From Suilimivivens aceti (GTDB taxonomy: Bacteria; Bacillota; Clostridia; Lachnospirales; Lachnospiraceae): a DNA stretch of 64,000 nucleotides. Every line of letters starts with the position of its first letter. The stretch's first letter is position 1. The notes beneath the pieces are model-generated. The model ran no database searches. It was not told where the DNA came from and was given only the letters and a program-made list of their open reading frames with translations. Positions 20,107 through 29,216 of this stretch are shown one piece after another. The DNA lies in assembly GCF_025567405.1 (NCBI RefSeq), contig NZ_JAOQKJ010000003.1, positions 284,366 to 348,365 of the forward strand. Direction: 5' to 3'. The position numbers were made by a program, and so were the translations under genes.

Positions 20107-20943
20107 TCAAAGGCAAACTTCATTCTCTATTTTTTCCGAAAGTGCTGTGCCAGTCACTTTCTTATCTGTTAAATGCACATCGATAACTTGGACACATTCT
20201 TCTGATTCCCCATATGGAAGGACTGTGATCAAAGATCCGTCACTATCGTAGGCTATTGAATTACCGATCGCTTTCCACCCTGACCAGGAACCCTTTGACA
20301 CCTGTCCGACATTGCTTACACCAATAACGGGTATCCCAAACATTTTGGAAATCTTTCCATATGGAATATGCCATTCCTCACCATACGGTTCTGTTTCAAT
20401 ATTATAATCCGATTTTACAGCCCATGCACATGGGGACAAGATCATATCTGCACACATCCTGCCAAGAGTAATAGCAATAGAAAGACTGTTTAATGAATTA
20501 TCAGCGCAGATATCAATCCCAATCTTGCCGAGGGGAGTTTCTGTAACGCCAATCCTGTCTCCAATCGCATAGACATCCTCCACTCCGGTCAATACATTTA
20601 TCTTACGGTGCTTATAAAGGATCTCTCCCCCATCTGAAATAAGAAGTGCTGTATTGTAAATTTTTTCCTGTTCTCTTTCTGTAAGTCCTGCAACAAGAAA
20701 TACCTTATTCTCAGTAGCAATTTTTTGATAAGCATCACTGACTTTTCCCGGAACTGGTTCAGCAAGTGAACTTGCTTCAGGGTTTCCCCACCCAAGATCC
20801 ATGCATTCAGGAAGAACGCAGATCTGTGCACCTTTTGCTTTTGCGCTTTTTACAAGCTCCGACGCATGCTGAATGTTTTTATCTGGTTCTGAAAACAGAA
20901 CATTCATCTGGATCATACCGATTTTTACAATATTATTTGCCAT
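20107..20943 (-). CDS. Carbon-nitrogen hydrolase (nitrilase superfamily amidase)
   Basis: Cleaves a C-N bond of an amide; 278 residues in the alpha-beta-beta-alpha fold of nitrilases. The Glu-Lys-Cys triad is readable: Glu46 in VLPECMD, Lys114 in KHRKINV, Cys146 in IGIDICADNS. Cytoplasmic, no signal peptide. The gene follows cstA by 33 bases on the same strand and therefore lies under the same T-box. Substrate cannot be read from sequence; omega-amidase or N-carbamoyl amidase activity is possible. Co-expression with an amino-acid-controlled transporter suggests use of an imported or transaminated amide (inference). Confidence 0.92.
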   Translation of the reverse strand: MANNIVKIGMIQMNVLFSEPDKNIQHASELVKSAKAKGAQICVLPECMDLGWGNPEASSLAEPVPGKVSDAYQKIATENKVFLVAGLTEREQEKIYNTALLISDGGEILYKHRKINVLTGVEDVYAIGDRIGVTETPLGKIGIDICADNSLNSLSIAITLGRMCADMILSPCAWAVKSDYNIETEPYGEEWHIPYGKISKMFGIPVIGVSNVGQVSKGSWSGWKAIGNSIAYDSDGSLITVLPYGESEECVQVIDVHLTDKKVTGTALSEKIENEVCL

Positions 20944-20976
20944 ATAAAACTAACATAGCTCCTTCCCATCTTCTTA

Positions 20977-22665
20977 TCAGTTCTCTGCTTTCTTCTTAAC
21001 AAGCTCTTTTCCTGAATGTACCACAATCGTAACACCAAGTATCATCAGCAGGATCGCTATGATCAGCTGCAGACCCTCTACCAGGAATACTGCACTTCCT
21101 GCACTGTATGCCTTTACAAGACCTATTGTACGTTCAACCAACGCAGTAAAGGTTACACAGAGCATGATGATCAGTGGAGGGAACAGAGTTCTGTTCTTTC
21201 TTCCGGTTACCTTCAGGAATACGCAGAGTGTGATCAGTACCAATGCACTCAGTAACTGGTTTGCGCTTCCAAACAGTGGCCAGATGTTGGCATATCCGAT
21301 CTTGGTCAGGATAAACCCACAGGCAAGTGTCAATACTGTTGCAAAATACTTATTGCAAAAAACCTTTCTCCAGCCTTCTGCATGCTCCATATCATCTACA
21401 CTGAACAGTTCCTGGAATGACATACGTCCAATTCTTGCTACAGAATCAAGGCTTGTCAGTGCCAGTGCGGATACGCACATTGTCATAAAGCACTGTGCAG
21501 CATATACAGGAATACCAAACATTTCAAAAAATCCAGCCACACCTGATGAAAAAATCTGGAACGGTGTTCCACTTGCTGCAGTACCATCGGCAGCTGCAGC
21601 TGCGCCTGCTACACAGAGAGCAAGAATTGCCAGCAGACTTTCCAGTATCATAGCACCATAGCCAACCTTCAGCATATCCTTTTCATTGGAAACAGTCTTG
21701 GAAGAGGTTCCCGAAGAAACCAGACTATGGAATCCGGAAACCGCACCACAGGCAACAGTTACAAACAGGATCGGAAACAGATCTCCCAGTGTATCATTAT
21801 GAAATCCGGTAAATGCTGGCAGATTCATTTTAGGATGTGCAACCAGCAGACCGATAACTGCTCCAAGGATCATTCCTGCAAACATAAAGGTTGTCATATA
21901 ATCCCTTGGCTGCATCAAAAGCCACATCGGAAGCACTGCTGCCAGAAAGATATAGGCAAATGTAAGATAACTCCATGTGTCCTTGGTTGCTGTGATCGGG
22001 CATGCCATACCAATTGCAAAAGCTGCCACTGTACATATAAGTCCGACTACAACCTGCTTCCAGCCTGTCAGCTTGAACTTCTTCTGGATCAGACCAAATA
22101 CAACTGCAAATACAATAAACAGCAGAGAAATGCTTCCGGCCGCTCCATTGGTCTTCGCAGCGTCAGAAAGCTGTGATACACCATCCACTACGGTATAGGC
22201 ATTAAAGGTACCTGCAACCATGTCAGCAAATGCAGCAATAACGATCAGGGTGAATAACCAGCAGAACAGAAGGAACAGCTTACGTCCTGTTTTTCCGATA
22301 TACTGTTCGATCAGAAGTCCCATGGATTTTCCTTCGTTCTTGACGCTTGCATACAGCGCACCAAAATCGGTGACTGCACCAAAGAAAATACCACCAAGGA
22401 CGATCCAGAGAAACACAGGAACCCATCCAAATACAGCTGCCTGAATAGCACCTGTAACAGGGCCAGCTCCGGCAATGGATGAAAACTGATGGGCAAATAC
22501 TGTCCAGCCATTTGTGGGTACATAGTCCTGTCCGTCTTCCTTTGTTACGGCAGGAGTTTTGGCATTGGGATCGATCCCCCATGTCTTTGCAAGCCATCTT
22601 CCATAGAAAAGATAACCTGCAGCCAGGCATACGCCTGCAACCAGTACAATAACCAGTGTGTTCAT
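20977..22665 (-). CDS. cstA: CstA-family carbon starvation transporter
   Basis: A 562-residue membrane protein with about 15 hydrophobic helices. Typical CstA signatures include FAHQFSSIAGAGPVTGAIQA, GGIFFGAVTDFGALYAS and GFHSLVSSGTSSKTV. CstA proteins take up pyruvate and have been linked to peptide use. The length is that of the shorter Firmicutes type. The start ATG at 22665 follows AGGAGATAG. It is the first gene after a T-box leader, followed by the nitrilase-family amidase. T-box control means it is switched on when a particular tRNA is uncharged, which is unlike the CRP-dependent cstA of enterobacteria. Substrate here may be a 2-oxo acid related to that amino acid (inference). Confidence 0.94.
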   Translation of the reverse strand: MNTLVIVLVAGVCLAAGYLFYGRWLAKTWGIDPNAKTPAVTKEDGQDYVPTNGWTVFAHQFSSIAGAGPVTGAIQAAVFGWVPVFLWIVLGGIFFGAVTDFGALYASVKNEGKSMGLLIEQYIGKTGRKLFLLFCWLFTLIVIAAFADMVAGTFNAYTVVDGVSQLSDAAKTNGAAGSISLLFIVFAVVFGLIQKKFKLTGWKQVVVGLICTVAAFAIGMACPITATKDTWSYLTFAYIFLAAVLPMWLLMQPRDYMTTFMFAGMILGAVIGLLVAHPKMNLPAFTGFHNDTLGDLFPILFVTVACGAVSGFHSLVSSGTSSKTVSNEKDMLKVGYGAMILESLLAILALCVAGAAAAADGTAASGTPFQIFSSGVAGFFEMFGIPVYAAQCFMTMCVSALALTSLDSVARIGRMSFQELFSVDDMEHAEGWRKVFCNKYFATVLTLACGFILTKIGYANIWPLFGSANQLLSALVLITLCVFLKVTGRKNRTLFPPLIIMLCVTFTALVERTIGLVKAYSAGSAVFLVEGLQLIIAILLMILGVTIVVHSGKELVKKKAEN

Positions 22666-22793
22666 AATACTATCTCCTCTTTGATTGAATATAAATATAT
22701 ATGCTCAACACCAGTATTTGGTCTTAAACCAAAGCCCGGTGTCTGACATCAAAAGCACGTTGATCCTCAGGAAATCTTTACCGTTTCTTAACA

Positions 22794-22833
22794 ACAAAAA
22801 AACTCCGTCTCCTGATTCACTCAGAAGACGAAG
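22794..22833 (-). terminator. T-box leader terminator
   Basis: On the minus strand CTTCGTCTTCTGA pairs with TCAGGAGACGGAG around a 5-base loop, followed by seven T. It lies just after the T-box sequence and should form when the tRNA is charged. Confidence 0.88.
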
Positions 22834-23080
22834 AACTGTTCTCCGCGGTACCACTTCAATTGCCAATAAAATTGACCTCTCTTATCATATCCGCACTGCT
22901 GCTGAATACGTATCCCTGTAACGGTGGATCTCCGTTTCGGATTACTGGCTGCTTCACCCGAACTGCTCTCAGGGGATAATGCTCTTCCTTCACACACCGT
23001 CTCGCACCAACCGCCGGCTCTCTGTCCATGCTTCCCGGAAAGCATCCTGTCCTGCTCTCTGCATTTCATTTCTAAAACTA
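22794..23080 (-). promoter_or_regulatory. T-box riboswitch controlling cstA and the amidase
   Basis: The hallmark GAAGTGGTACCGCGG is at 22857-22843 on the minus strand, at the usual place before the terminator. About 200 bases upstream is Stem I with AGAGAGCCGGCGGTTGGTGC, which carries the conserved AG-bulge/GGTG element, and a distal loop region. The specifier lies in the Stem I 3' part near GAGAGCAGTTCGGGTGAAGC (about 22972-22953). By alignment with other leaders TTC (Phe) is my best guess, but neighbouring triplets cannot be excluded. The gene starts 130 bases after the terminator. Confidence 0.9.
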
Positions 23081-23086
23081 TGGACT

Positions 23087-23114
23087 ATTTTAGTCCCTTT
23101 TTCTGAAATGTCAA
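23087..23114 (-). promoter_or_regulatory. Promoter of the T-box/cstA transcript
   Basis: TTGACA (23114-23109), 16 bases, TAAAAT (23092-23087) on the minus strand. It ends close to the start of the T-box Stem I, as expected. Confidence 0.7.
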
Positions 23115-23155
23115 CTGTTTTTTGCTAACTTTTCAGATTGATCTTTTTTATCCTA

Positions 23156-23548
23156 TTATACAGATAAGAATGTCAGGCCAAGCTCCTTTACGACCCGCAC
23201 CAGAAAAGCCGTGATCAGTCCTGCCTCCACCACCCCGAGTACCATCCCAAGCAGCTTGTCAAGCCAACGGATCACCGGCAGACCCGAGATCAGCTTCAGT
23301 GAGGTAAACAGTACGTTCATAAGCCGGTATACCAGGCAGACTGCAAACAGGACACAGACGAACTGCACCACCTGACCAATCTTCTGGTCAAAATAACTGT
23401 TCAGCGCTCCCATGATCAGGATCACACAAAAACCCGCTGCCACCATAGCGATCAGTGAGATCAGTTCCTTTACCATTCCCTTTTTGGCTCCTGCAGCAAT
23501 CCGCCAGATAAAGATCAGAGCAACTATCACCAGTGAAAAATAATACAT
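23156..23548 (-). CDS. CvpA-like small membrane protein
   Basis: A 130-residue protein with four hydrophobic helices (about residues 2-18, 28-50, 62-82, 100-122) and the layout of the CvpA family, including the GAKKGMVKELISL start and an amphipathic RWLDKLLGMVLGVVEAG end. CvpA proteins are linked to colicin V production in E. coli and to envelope functions elsewhere; no job can be assigned here. It is the last gene of the minus-strand run that begins near 32622, 18 bases after the DUF5711 gene. Confidence 0.8.
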   Translation of the reverse strand: MYYFSLVIVALIFIWRIAAGAKKGMVKELISLIAMVAAGFCVILIMGALNSYFDQKIGQVVQFVCVLFAVCLVYRLMNVLFTSLKLISGLPVIRWLDKLLGMVLGVVEAGLITAFLVRVVKELGLTFLSV

Positions 23549-23566
23549 CCTCTCCTTCGTCCTTTT

Positions 23567-24778
23567 CTATTTTAATTCCATCGTATCTACCGAGCCGCTG
23601 GTCACTGCCGTGTACTTGTAAGCAGAAGAGGTAGGTATCAGCAGGCTTACCGGTTTTTCAAAAGTACCGGTAAACCGGTCCACTCCACTGATATTACAGA
23701 TACGGCAGTCCATATCATTATAAATGATGATCTGGTCTTTGGAAAATACAATATCTGAATAGTCCATATCGATCAGCAGGGAATGAATCTTGTCACCACC
23801 TGTATTATAAACATCCAGCCGGTAGGCAGCTTCTCCGCTCTGATCTCTGTATACCAGTCCTACATAGCTTTCATTGTAATAAATTCCCTGTACCTCTTCA
23901 TCCAGCAATGCTACAGCCGTAGTATTCGGCTTTTCACTTCCGGAAAAGAATACAATTCTATCATCTGAAACAGCAAATGCATTGCTGCTGCTCATGAACT
24001 GTACATAAGGCACTACCGTATCAACATAATCAAAACCGCTCACATAATTATCACTTTCATTTTTTCCCACTTCACCAAAATTAAAGAAAGCAACTGTTGA
24101 TTTCATTTCACCGCTGTCAACATGGAGATAGGAGATGGCAAGGAGTTTCCCATTTGGCGAAAGAGAGATACTTAGAGGATATCCGCTCTTATCCATAGTA
24201 GCCTTGATATCTACAATAGAAGTATCCGTATTTTCATTTCCATTATAAAGAAGGATCCTTGTCACGTCAGAATCATCCAGAACCGCTGCCACTACTCCAT
24301 TCTCCGACACACAGATCTTCCGGATCGGCAGATTGGTGTTCACAGTTCCAAGCTGCTTGTCCCCACTTACCACATAAATTGTTCTGCCATTATAATCACC
24401 GATCGCCGCTACATTTCCACAGATTGTGGTCATGGGATTCTGCATTTCAAAGGTCTGGTTCCAGAGCACATTTCCTTTTTCATCCAGCGAACTGACACCG
24501 TCCTTACTGTATAACAGCACCCGTGTCCCAAGTGCCCTTACGCTGGCTCCCTGGACAATCGTCACCGGCGTAGAACCTGTGATCACGCTTTCTGTGAAGA
24601 CTTTATTCTTCCACTGAAATATAAAAAAGAACAGCACAGCTGCAACCAAAATAACTCCAAGCGCTGCCCTGTAAAATATAGCCAGCTTATGTCCCCTGAT
24701 CTTTTCTCTGTAACCAGTGGTCTTTTCGGTCTGTTGACGTTTTTCTCTTTCTTTTAAATAGTCCCGAATGTTTGACAT
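23567..24778 (-). CDS. DUF5711-type membrane-anchored beta-propeller-like protein
   Basis: 403 residues from ATG 24778 (MSNIRDYLKEREKRQQTEKT); upstream extension overlaps the preceding gene and is rejected. A charged cytoplasmic tail (1-35) precedes one membrane helix (about 40-60). The rest is an outside domain of repeated short strands such as SKDGVSSLDEKGNVLWNQTF, reminiscent of a PQQ/WD-like propeller. This matches Lachnospiraceae proteins annotated as DUF5711. Function unknown. The gene begins 20 bases after an unknown one-helix protein and is followed by the CvpA-like gene, which suggests an envelope-associated trio. Confidence 0.82.
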   Translation of the reverse strand: MSNIRDYLKEREKRQQTEKTTGYREKIRGHKLAIFYRAALGVILVAAVLFFFIFQWKNKVFTESVITGSTPVTIVQGASVRALGTRVLLYSKDGVSSLDEKGNVLWNQTFEMQNPMTTICGNVAAIGDYNGRTIYVVSGDKQLGTVNTNLPIRKICVSENGVVAAVLDDSDVTRILLYNGNENTDTSIVDIKATMDKSGYPLSISLSPNGKLLAISYLHVDSGEMKSTVAFFNFGEVGKNESDNYVSGFDYVDTVVPYVQFMSSSNAFAVSDDRIVFFSGSEKPNTTAVALLDEEVQGIYYNESYVGLVYRDQSGEAAYRLDVYNTGGDKIHSLLIDMDYSDIVFSKDQIIIYNDMDCRICNISGVDRFTGTFEKPVSLLIPTSSAYKYTAVTSGSVDTMELK

Positions 24779-24798
24779 ATTTTTCTCCAGATATCCTG

Positions 24799-25434
24799 TT
24801 AACCGGCTCCCTGCAATGCCTTTGCCGCCATAAGCGCAAATTCCCGCATGGCAGCATAATCCCCAATCGCAAGAGAGGCTGTTGCCGTCAGCAGAATGAG
24901 AACTGCCAGAAGAAAAATCGAAATAAAGCCAGTCCACTTCCCCTGTCTCCTGCTGCTTTTACCTTTCACTCCCAGGTGTTTATCCTCTTTAATGCCTGAT
25001 CTGTGGTCCCCCGGCATTCTCTGTTTTCTTTTATTGCAGAATATCATATAATCCTGCATGGCTTCATTGTTCTCATAAAAGATAAAAAATCCCGCTTTAC
25101 CGGAAGAATCCTGAGAAGCCGGATTTTCAAACAGTGTCTGACCGGCATACAGATTCACGTAGCCGATCAGCTCATATTCTGAAAAGAACATTTCCTGGAT
25201 CTGCTCCTGGCTCATCCCCTGCTGAAGCTCTGCCGCAATATGGGAAACACCATAAATCAGATAGATATGACTTTCCTCTTTCTGCAATGCATATCCATAC
25301 AATGCAGCTCTGACAGGAAGCAGAGATTCCTCTTTTCTGCAGTTTTCCAAAAAAGAACAGGCATAATCTTCTATATAGATCCGATCCTTTCCGGAAGCAT
25401 TTCCGATCTGCCTTACTATCCAAGGTAAGCGCAT
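24799..25434 (-). CDS. Conserved one-helix membrane protein of unknown function
   Basis: Not recognised. About 211 residues from the ATG at 25434, which has GGAGGGAC directly before it (spacing a little short); an ATG 11 codons upstream lacks any ribosome binding site. The N-terminal about 140 residues are soluble and mixed (IYIEDYACSFLENCRKEESL, ELIGYVNLYAGQTLF); then comes a basic stretch (KGKSSRRQGKWTG) and one hydrophobic helix (about 167-190) near the C-terminus, so the main domain is likely cytoplasmic and tail-anchored. It is in the same run as the DUF5711 gene. Confidence 0.7.
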   Translation of the reverse strand: MRLPWIVRQIGNASGKDRIYIEDYACSFLENCRKEESLLPVRAALYGYALQKEESHIYLIYGVSHIAAELQQGMSQEQIQEMFFSEYELIGYVNLYAGQTLFENPASQDSSGKAGFFIFYENNEAMQDYMIFCNKRKQRMPGDHRSGIKEDKHLGVKGKSSRRQGKWTGFISIFLLAVLILLTATASLAIGDYAAMREFALMAAKALQGAG

Positions 25435-25528
25435 AGTCCCTCCATGATATCTATTTTTCTTCATCATATCGGAAAATCTATGCGCTTTCTGTCATAGCCT
25501 GTCCGGCTTTTTCTTTATTGTTCGACTT

Positions 25529-26569
25529 TCAGGCAAAACGATAAATAGTTACTGTATCATATGCCCTGTCAGGTCCAAATACTGCAGACGGAAATCCCGG
25601 TTCATTGGCAGTGTCCGGATAATACTGGGTTTCAAGCGCAAGTCCGCTTCTTTCTGCATACACTGCCCCATTCTTTCCTGTCGTTCTGCTAATACAGTTT
25701 CCTGCATAGAACTGCACGCCGGGCAGATCAGTCAGTACTGTCATGACCCTGCCAGAGGTTTCCTCTGTCACTCTTGCGGCCTCCCGTAAGGTGCCATAGT
25801 CACCATCTATTACAAAATTATGGTCAAAGCCCTTGCATAGCTTTAACTGTTCACAGTCTTCATTAATGTCCCTTCCGATCTCCTTCTCTGTCGTAAAATC
25901 AAATGGTGTCCCTTTTACAGAAGCAATCTCTCCTGTAGGGATCGCACCCGGCAGTACCGGTGTATAATTTGCTGCATGAAGTAACAGCCTATGTCCTTCA
26001 ATTCTACCCGCATCATGTCCTGCAAGGTTAAAGTAAGAATGATTTGTCATATTCAGGATCGTATTTCTGTCACTTTCCCCGTGATAATGGATCTGAAGTT
26101 CATTTTCTTCGGTTACAGTATAGGTAACTGAAACCCTCTTGTTTCCTGGAAATCCCATGGAACCGTCTGCATCCTCCAGTGTAAATTTCACACCATTTCC
26201 TTCAATCTGTGCATCCCATATCCTCTTGTGATAACCAAGCTCTGCATCACTGTGAAGATTATTTTCCCCATCATTCCTTGCAAGCTCATATTTCTTTCCC
26301 TCCAGCACAAAGCTGGCATTCGCAATTCTGTTGGCATTTGGTCCGATGGTCGCACCAAAACAGCTTCCGTTTTCAAAATAAGGCTCAAGTGTATCATAAC
26401 CAAGAACCACATCTGCAGTCTGTCCATTCTTATCCGGAACCAAAAGGTCTACGAGAATCGCACCATAATTAATGACACCTGCCTCCATGCCCTTTCCATT
26501 GCTGATAAAAAATCTTGTGATCTCCCGGCCGTCTTTCATTTTGCCAAATGCTTCTGTTCTTACTGCCAT
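25529..26569 (-). CDS. galM: Aldose 1-epimerase (mutarotase)
   Basis: Interconverts alpha and beta anomers of hexoses such as galactose in the cytoplasm. 346 residues, standard length. The GalM pattern is clear: GPNANRIANASF near residue 77, NNLHSDAELGYHKRIW, NMTNHSYFNLAGHDAG with the conserved His pair, and GFDHNFVID; the late Glu in SGLALETQYYPDT is the catalytic base. It lies 21 bases after recR and has no other sugar gene nearby, so it is probably a housekeeping copy. Confidence 0.95.
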   Translation of the reverse strand: MAVRTEAFGKMKDGREITRFFISNGKGMEAGVINYGAILVDLLVPDKNGQTADVVLGYDTLEPYFENGSCFGATIGPNANRIANASFVLEGKKYELARNDGENNLHSDAELGYHKRIWDAQIEGNGVKFTLEDADGSMGFPGNKRVSVTYTVTEENELQIHYHGESDRNTILNMTNHSYFNLAGHDAGRIEGHRLLLHAANYTPVLPGAIPTGEIASVKGTPFDFTTEKEIGRDINEDCEQLKLCKGFDHNFVIDGDYGTLREAARVTEETSGRVMTVLTDLPGVQFYAGNCISRTTGKNGAVYAERSGLALETQYYPDTANEPGFPSAVFGPDRAYDTVTIYRFA

Positions 26570-26590
26570 TTTCTGATAACTCCTCTCCTG

Positions 26591-27187
26591 TTATAGTTCT
26601 GTTCTTCCCTCCAGTGCCCGCAGCAGGGTAACTTCATCAATATATTCAAGGTCACCCCCTACCGGCACACCGCTGGCAATCCTTGTCACTTTAATTCCTG
26701 TAGGCTTAATGAGCTTCCCGATATACATGGCTGTAGTCTCGCCCTCCAGACTTGAGTTGGTGGCAATGATCACTTCCTGCACATCTCCTTTCAGTCTCTC
26801 AATCAGTTCCTTCAGTTTGATATCTGACGGTCCGATCCCGAGCATGGGCGATATTGCCCCATGAAGCACATGATATACCCCTTCATATTTACCTGTTTTC
26901 TCATAGGCAGCAAGATCCCTGGTATTTTCTACCACCATGATCGTGCTGTGATCTCTTTTTTCATTTCTGCAGATTGGGCAGAGCTCATCATCCGTCAGAG
27001 TATAACATTCCTTGCAATAGCGGACATGCTCCTTGGCATCCAGGATCGTCTTTGACAGTCTGGCCACCTTGTCCTTTGGCATATTGATCAGATGAAATGC
27101 CAGACGCTGTGCAGACTTGTTCCCGATTCCCGGAAGAGCTGCCAGCTCATCGATTAATTTGTTAATATATCCGCTATAAAGATCCAT
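26591..27187 (-). CDS. recR: Recombination mediator RecR
   Basis: With RecO (and RecF), RecR loads RecA on single-stranded DNA gaps. 198 residues, full length. It has an N-terminal helix-hairpin-helix (LPGIGNKSAQRLAFHL), a four-cysteine zinc finger (CKECYTLTDDELCPIC), a TOPRIM domain (about 78-175; VVENTRDLAAYEKTGKYEGV) and a C-terminal segment. The ATG overlaps the ybaB stop (shared base at 27187). The dnaX-ybaB-recR order is widely conserved in bacteria. Confidence 0.97.
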   Translation of the reverse strand: MDLYSGYINKLIDELAALPGIGNKSAQRLAFHLINMPKDKVARLSKTILDAKEHVRYCKECYTLTDDELCPICRNEKRDHSTIMVVENTRDLAAYEKTGKYEGVYHVLHGAISPMLGIGPSDIKLKELIERLKGDVQEVIIATNSSLEGETTAMYIGKLIKPTGIKVTRIASGVPVGGDLEYIDEVTLLRALEGRTEL

Positions 27188-27540
27188 TAGAACGGAAGTC
27201 CTCCTCCGAGGCTGAGTCCTCCTGTCATCTTGTTCATCAGCTCTGCATTTGCTTCATCTGCCATACGGAGTGCTTCATTCGTTGCTGCCATAACAAGATC
27301 CTCCAGCATCTCAATATCATCCGGATCCACTACTTCTTCAGACAGCTTGACCTTTGTGATCTCTTTCTTCCCGGTCACTGTCACTTCAACAGCTCCGCCA
27401 CCGGCCTTGGCTGTAAATTCCTTTGTCTCCATTGCTTTCTGGTTTTCTTCCATCTGACGCTGCATTCTCTGCGCCTGCTTCATCAGATTGTTCATATTTC
27501 CGGGCATTCCACCACCGGGAAATCCTCCACGTTTTGCCAT
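27187..27540 (-). CDS. YbaB/EbfC nucleoid-associated protein
   Basis: A 117-residue dimeric DNA-binding protein. The Gly-Pro-Met-rich start (FPGGGMPGNMNNLMKQAQRM) is typical of Clostridia; the core has the VTVTGKKEITKVKLSEEVVD beta strand pair and C-terminal helices. Between dnaX (36 bases upstream) and recR (overlapping). Confidence 0.95.
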   Translation of the reverse strand: MAKRGGFPGGGMPGNMNNLMKQAQRMQRQMEENQKAMETKEFTAKAGGGAVEVTVTGKKEITKVKLSEEVVDPDDIEMLEDLVMAATNEALRMADEANAELMNKMTGGLSLGGGLPF

Positions 27541-27576
27541 AATTTATTTTCCTTTCTCAACATAAAACTTTTCTTT

Positions 27577-29184
27577 TTAAAATTCTTCTTCCAGAGGATC
27601 CTCCTCCGGTTCTTCCTCTTCTTCAATCTCGATCTGAATATTATCAGAGATCAGTCTGGTCAGATTCGGGAATACAGCCTCCGGATTTCTGCCAGCCTGT
27701 GCATTTTTAATAACAACCTCCATAGCCTTACCTGCATAACCGGAAAGGTGCTTCTCCAGCTCTTCCTTATGACCTTCCTGCCTGAAATAATCAAACGGAA
27801 GTCCGTCACCGAGAACAACCATAAGCTTCCCATCCTCCGAGAGGCTGGGATACGCCCCTTTCAGGTAGGTTTTCATAGGATTTGGCAGTTCTGAAATAGC
27901 CACAGACCATTTACCTGCCACCATCCTGATATCCTCCGGGACTGCTTCTGGAAGAGGTGCCTGCGGCTCTGGCTGAGCCGTACTCTGCTGTGGGCTGCTG
28001 CCGCCTTTCGCCGGGATCGTCTGTACAATACCCTTTTCCAGCTTTTCCTCCAGATCCCGGATCCTCTCTGACAAAGATGATGTATCCACTTCCATCTGGG
28101 GTCTGCACAGCTTGATCAGTGCAATCTCGATCAGTACACGCTTCTGTGCTGCATACCGGATCTGTCCTGAAAGATCAGAAAGCACACGGATATACCGCAT
28201 GATCCTGTCATAGTCAGTAAGCTCTGCTTCCTCTTTCAGATGGTTCAGATTATCTGTTGACATATCTATGATATCTTCGATCCCATCTGCTGTTTTAAGA
28301 AGCAGCAGGTTTCTCAGATACCAGGTAAAATCGGTTACAAACTGGGTCAGTTCCCTTCCCTGTACCACCATCTCCTCCAGGATGGCAAGTGTCTTGCTTA
28401 CATCCTCCTCAAGGACAGCACGGAGCAGCCTGCTGAACACCTCCGTGTCCACAGCTCCAAGGACATCCAGCACCTTATCATACGTCAGTTCCTGTCCGAA
28501 ATGAAAGGCGATACACTGGTCAAGAAGGCTTAGGGCATCCCGCATGGAGCCGTCCGCTGTCTTGGCGATATAGCGGATCGCCTTGTCCTCTATGGGAACC
28601 TTCTCAATCCCTGTCAGTTCCCGTATCCTGTCTGCGATCGTATCGATCGTGATCCTTCTGAAATCATACCGCTGGCACCTTGAAAGGATCGTGATCGGTA
28701 TCTTATGTACCTCTGTCGTAGCCAGAATAAAAATAACATAAGACGGTGGTTCCTCCAGTGTTTTCAGAAGAGCATTAAACGCTCCTATGGAAAGCATATG
28801 AACCTCGTCTATGATATAAACCTTATATTTTCCTGCCGCTGGAGAATAGGCAACCTCTTCCACGATCTCCCTGATATTGTCCACACCATTATTGGATGCA
28901 GCATCAATCTCGATCACATTCATGGATGCTCCTGCGGCAATGGCCTTACAGGTCTCACATTCTCCGCATGGACTTCCATCCACCGGGTGCTCACAGTTCA
29001 CCGCCTTGGCAAAGATCTTGGCAATAGTGGTCTTACCTGTTCCTCTTGTTCCGCAGAACAGGTAGGCATGACCGATCCTGTCAGCCCTGATCTGGTTTTT
29101 CAGGGTCGTTACTATATGCTCCTGTCCCTTTACATCTTCAAATACTGTGGGACGAAATTTTCTGTAAAGAGCTGTATATGACAT
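27577..29184 (-). CDS. dnaX: DNA polymerase III subunit gamma/tau
   Basis: Clamp-loader ATPase, 535 residues. Walker A GTRGTGKTT (about 45-53), zinc module (Cys at CEHPVDGSPCGECETC), Walker B IDEVHM, and the SRC motif LSRCQRYDF, followed by the domain III helices and a C-terminal tau part that ends in a very acidic tail (EIEEEEEPEEDPLEEEF). No obvious slippery sequence for a gamma form was recognised. 33 bases after the phosphofructokinase gene and ahead of ybaB. The signal recognition particle RNA that often precedes dnaX is not here. Confidence 0.97.
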   Translation of the reverse strand: MSYTALYRKFRPTVFEDVKGQEHIVTTLKNQIRADRIGHAYLFCGTRGTGKTTIAKIFAKAVNCEHPVDGSPCGECETCKAIAAGASMNVIEIDAASNNGVDNIREIVEEVAYSPAAGKYKVYIIDEVHMLSIGAFNALLKTLEEPPSYVIFILATTEVHKIPITILSRCQRYDFRRITIDTIADRIRELTGIEKVPIEDKAIRYIAKTADGSMRDALSLLDQCIAFHFGQELTYDKVLDVLGAVDTEVFSRLLRAVLEEDVSKTLAILEEMVVQGRELTQFVTDFTWYLRNLLLLKTADGIEDIIDMSTDNLNHLKEEAELTDYDRIMRYIRVLSDLSGQIRYAAQKRVLIEIALIKLCRPQMEVDTSSLSERIRDLEEKLEKGIVQTIPAKGGSSPQQSTAQPEPQAPLPEAVPEDIRMVAGKWSVAISELPNPMKTYLKGAYPSLSEDGKLMVVLGDGLPFDYFRQEGHKEELEKHLSGYAGKAMEVVIKNAQAGRNPEAVFPNLTRLISDNIQIEIEEEEEPEEDPLEEEF

Positions 29185-29216
29185 TCTGATATTTCCTTCC
29201 GGAAGCGTTCCTTCTC

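Noticed and set aside
22821..23069. Open frame of 82 codons in the cstA leader
   Set aside because: It overlaps the T-box structure, whose conserved elements explain the sequence.
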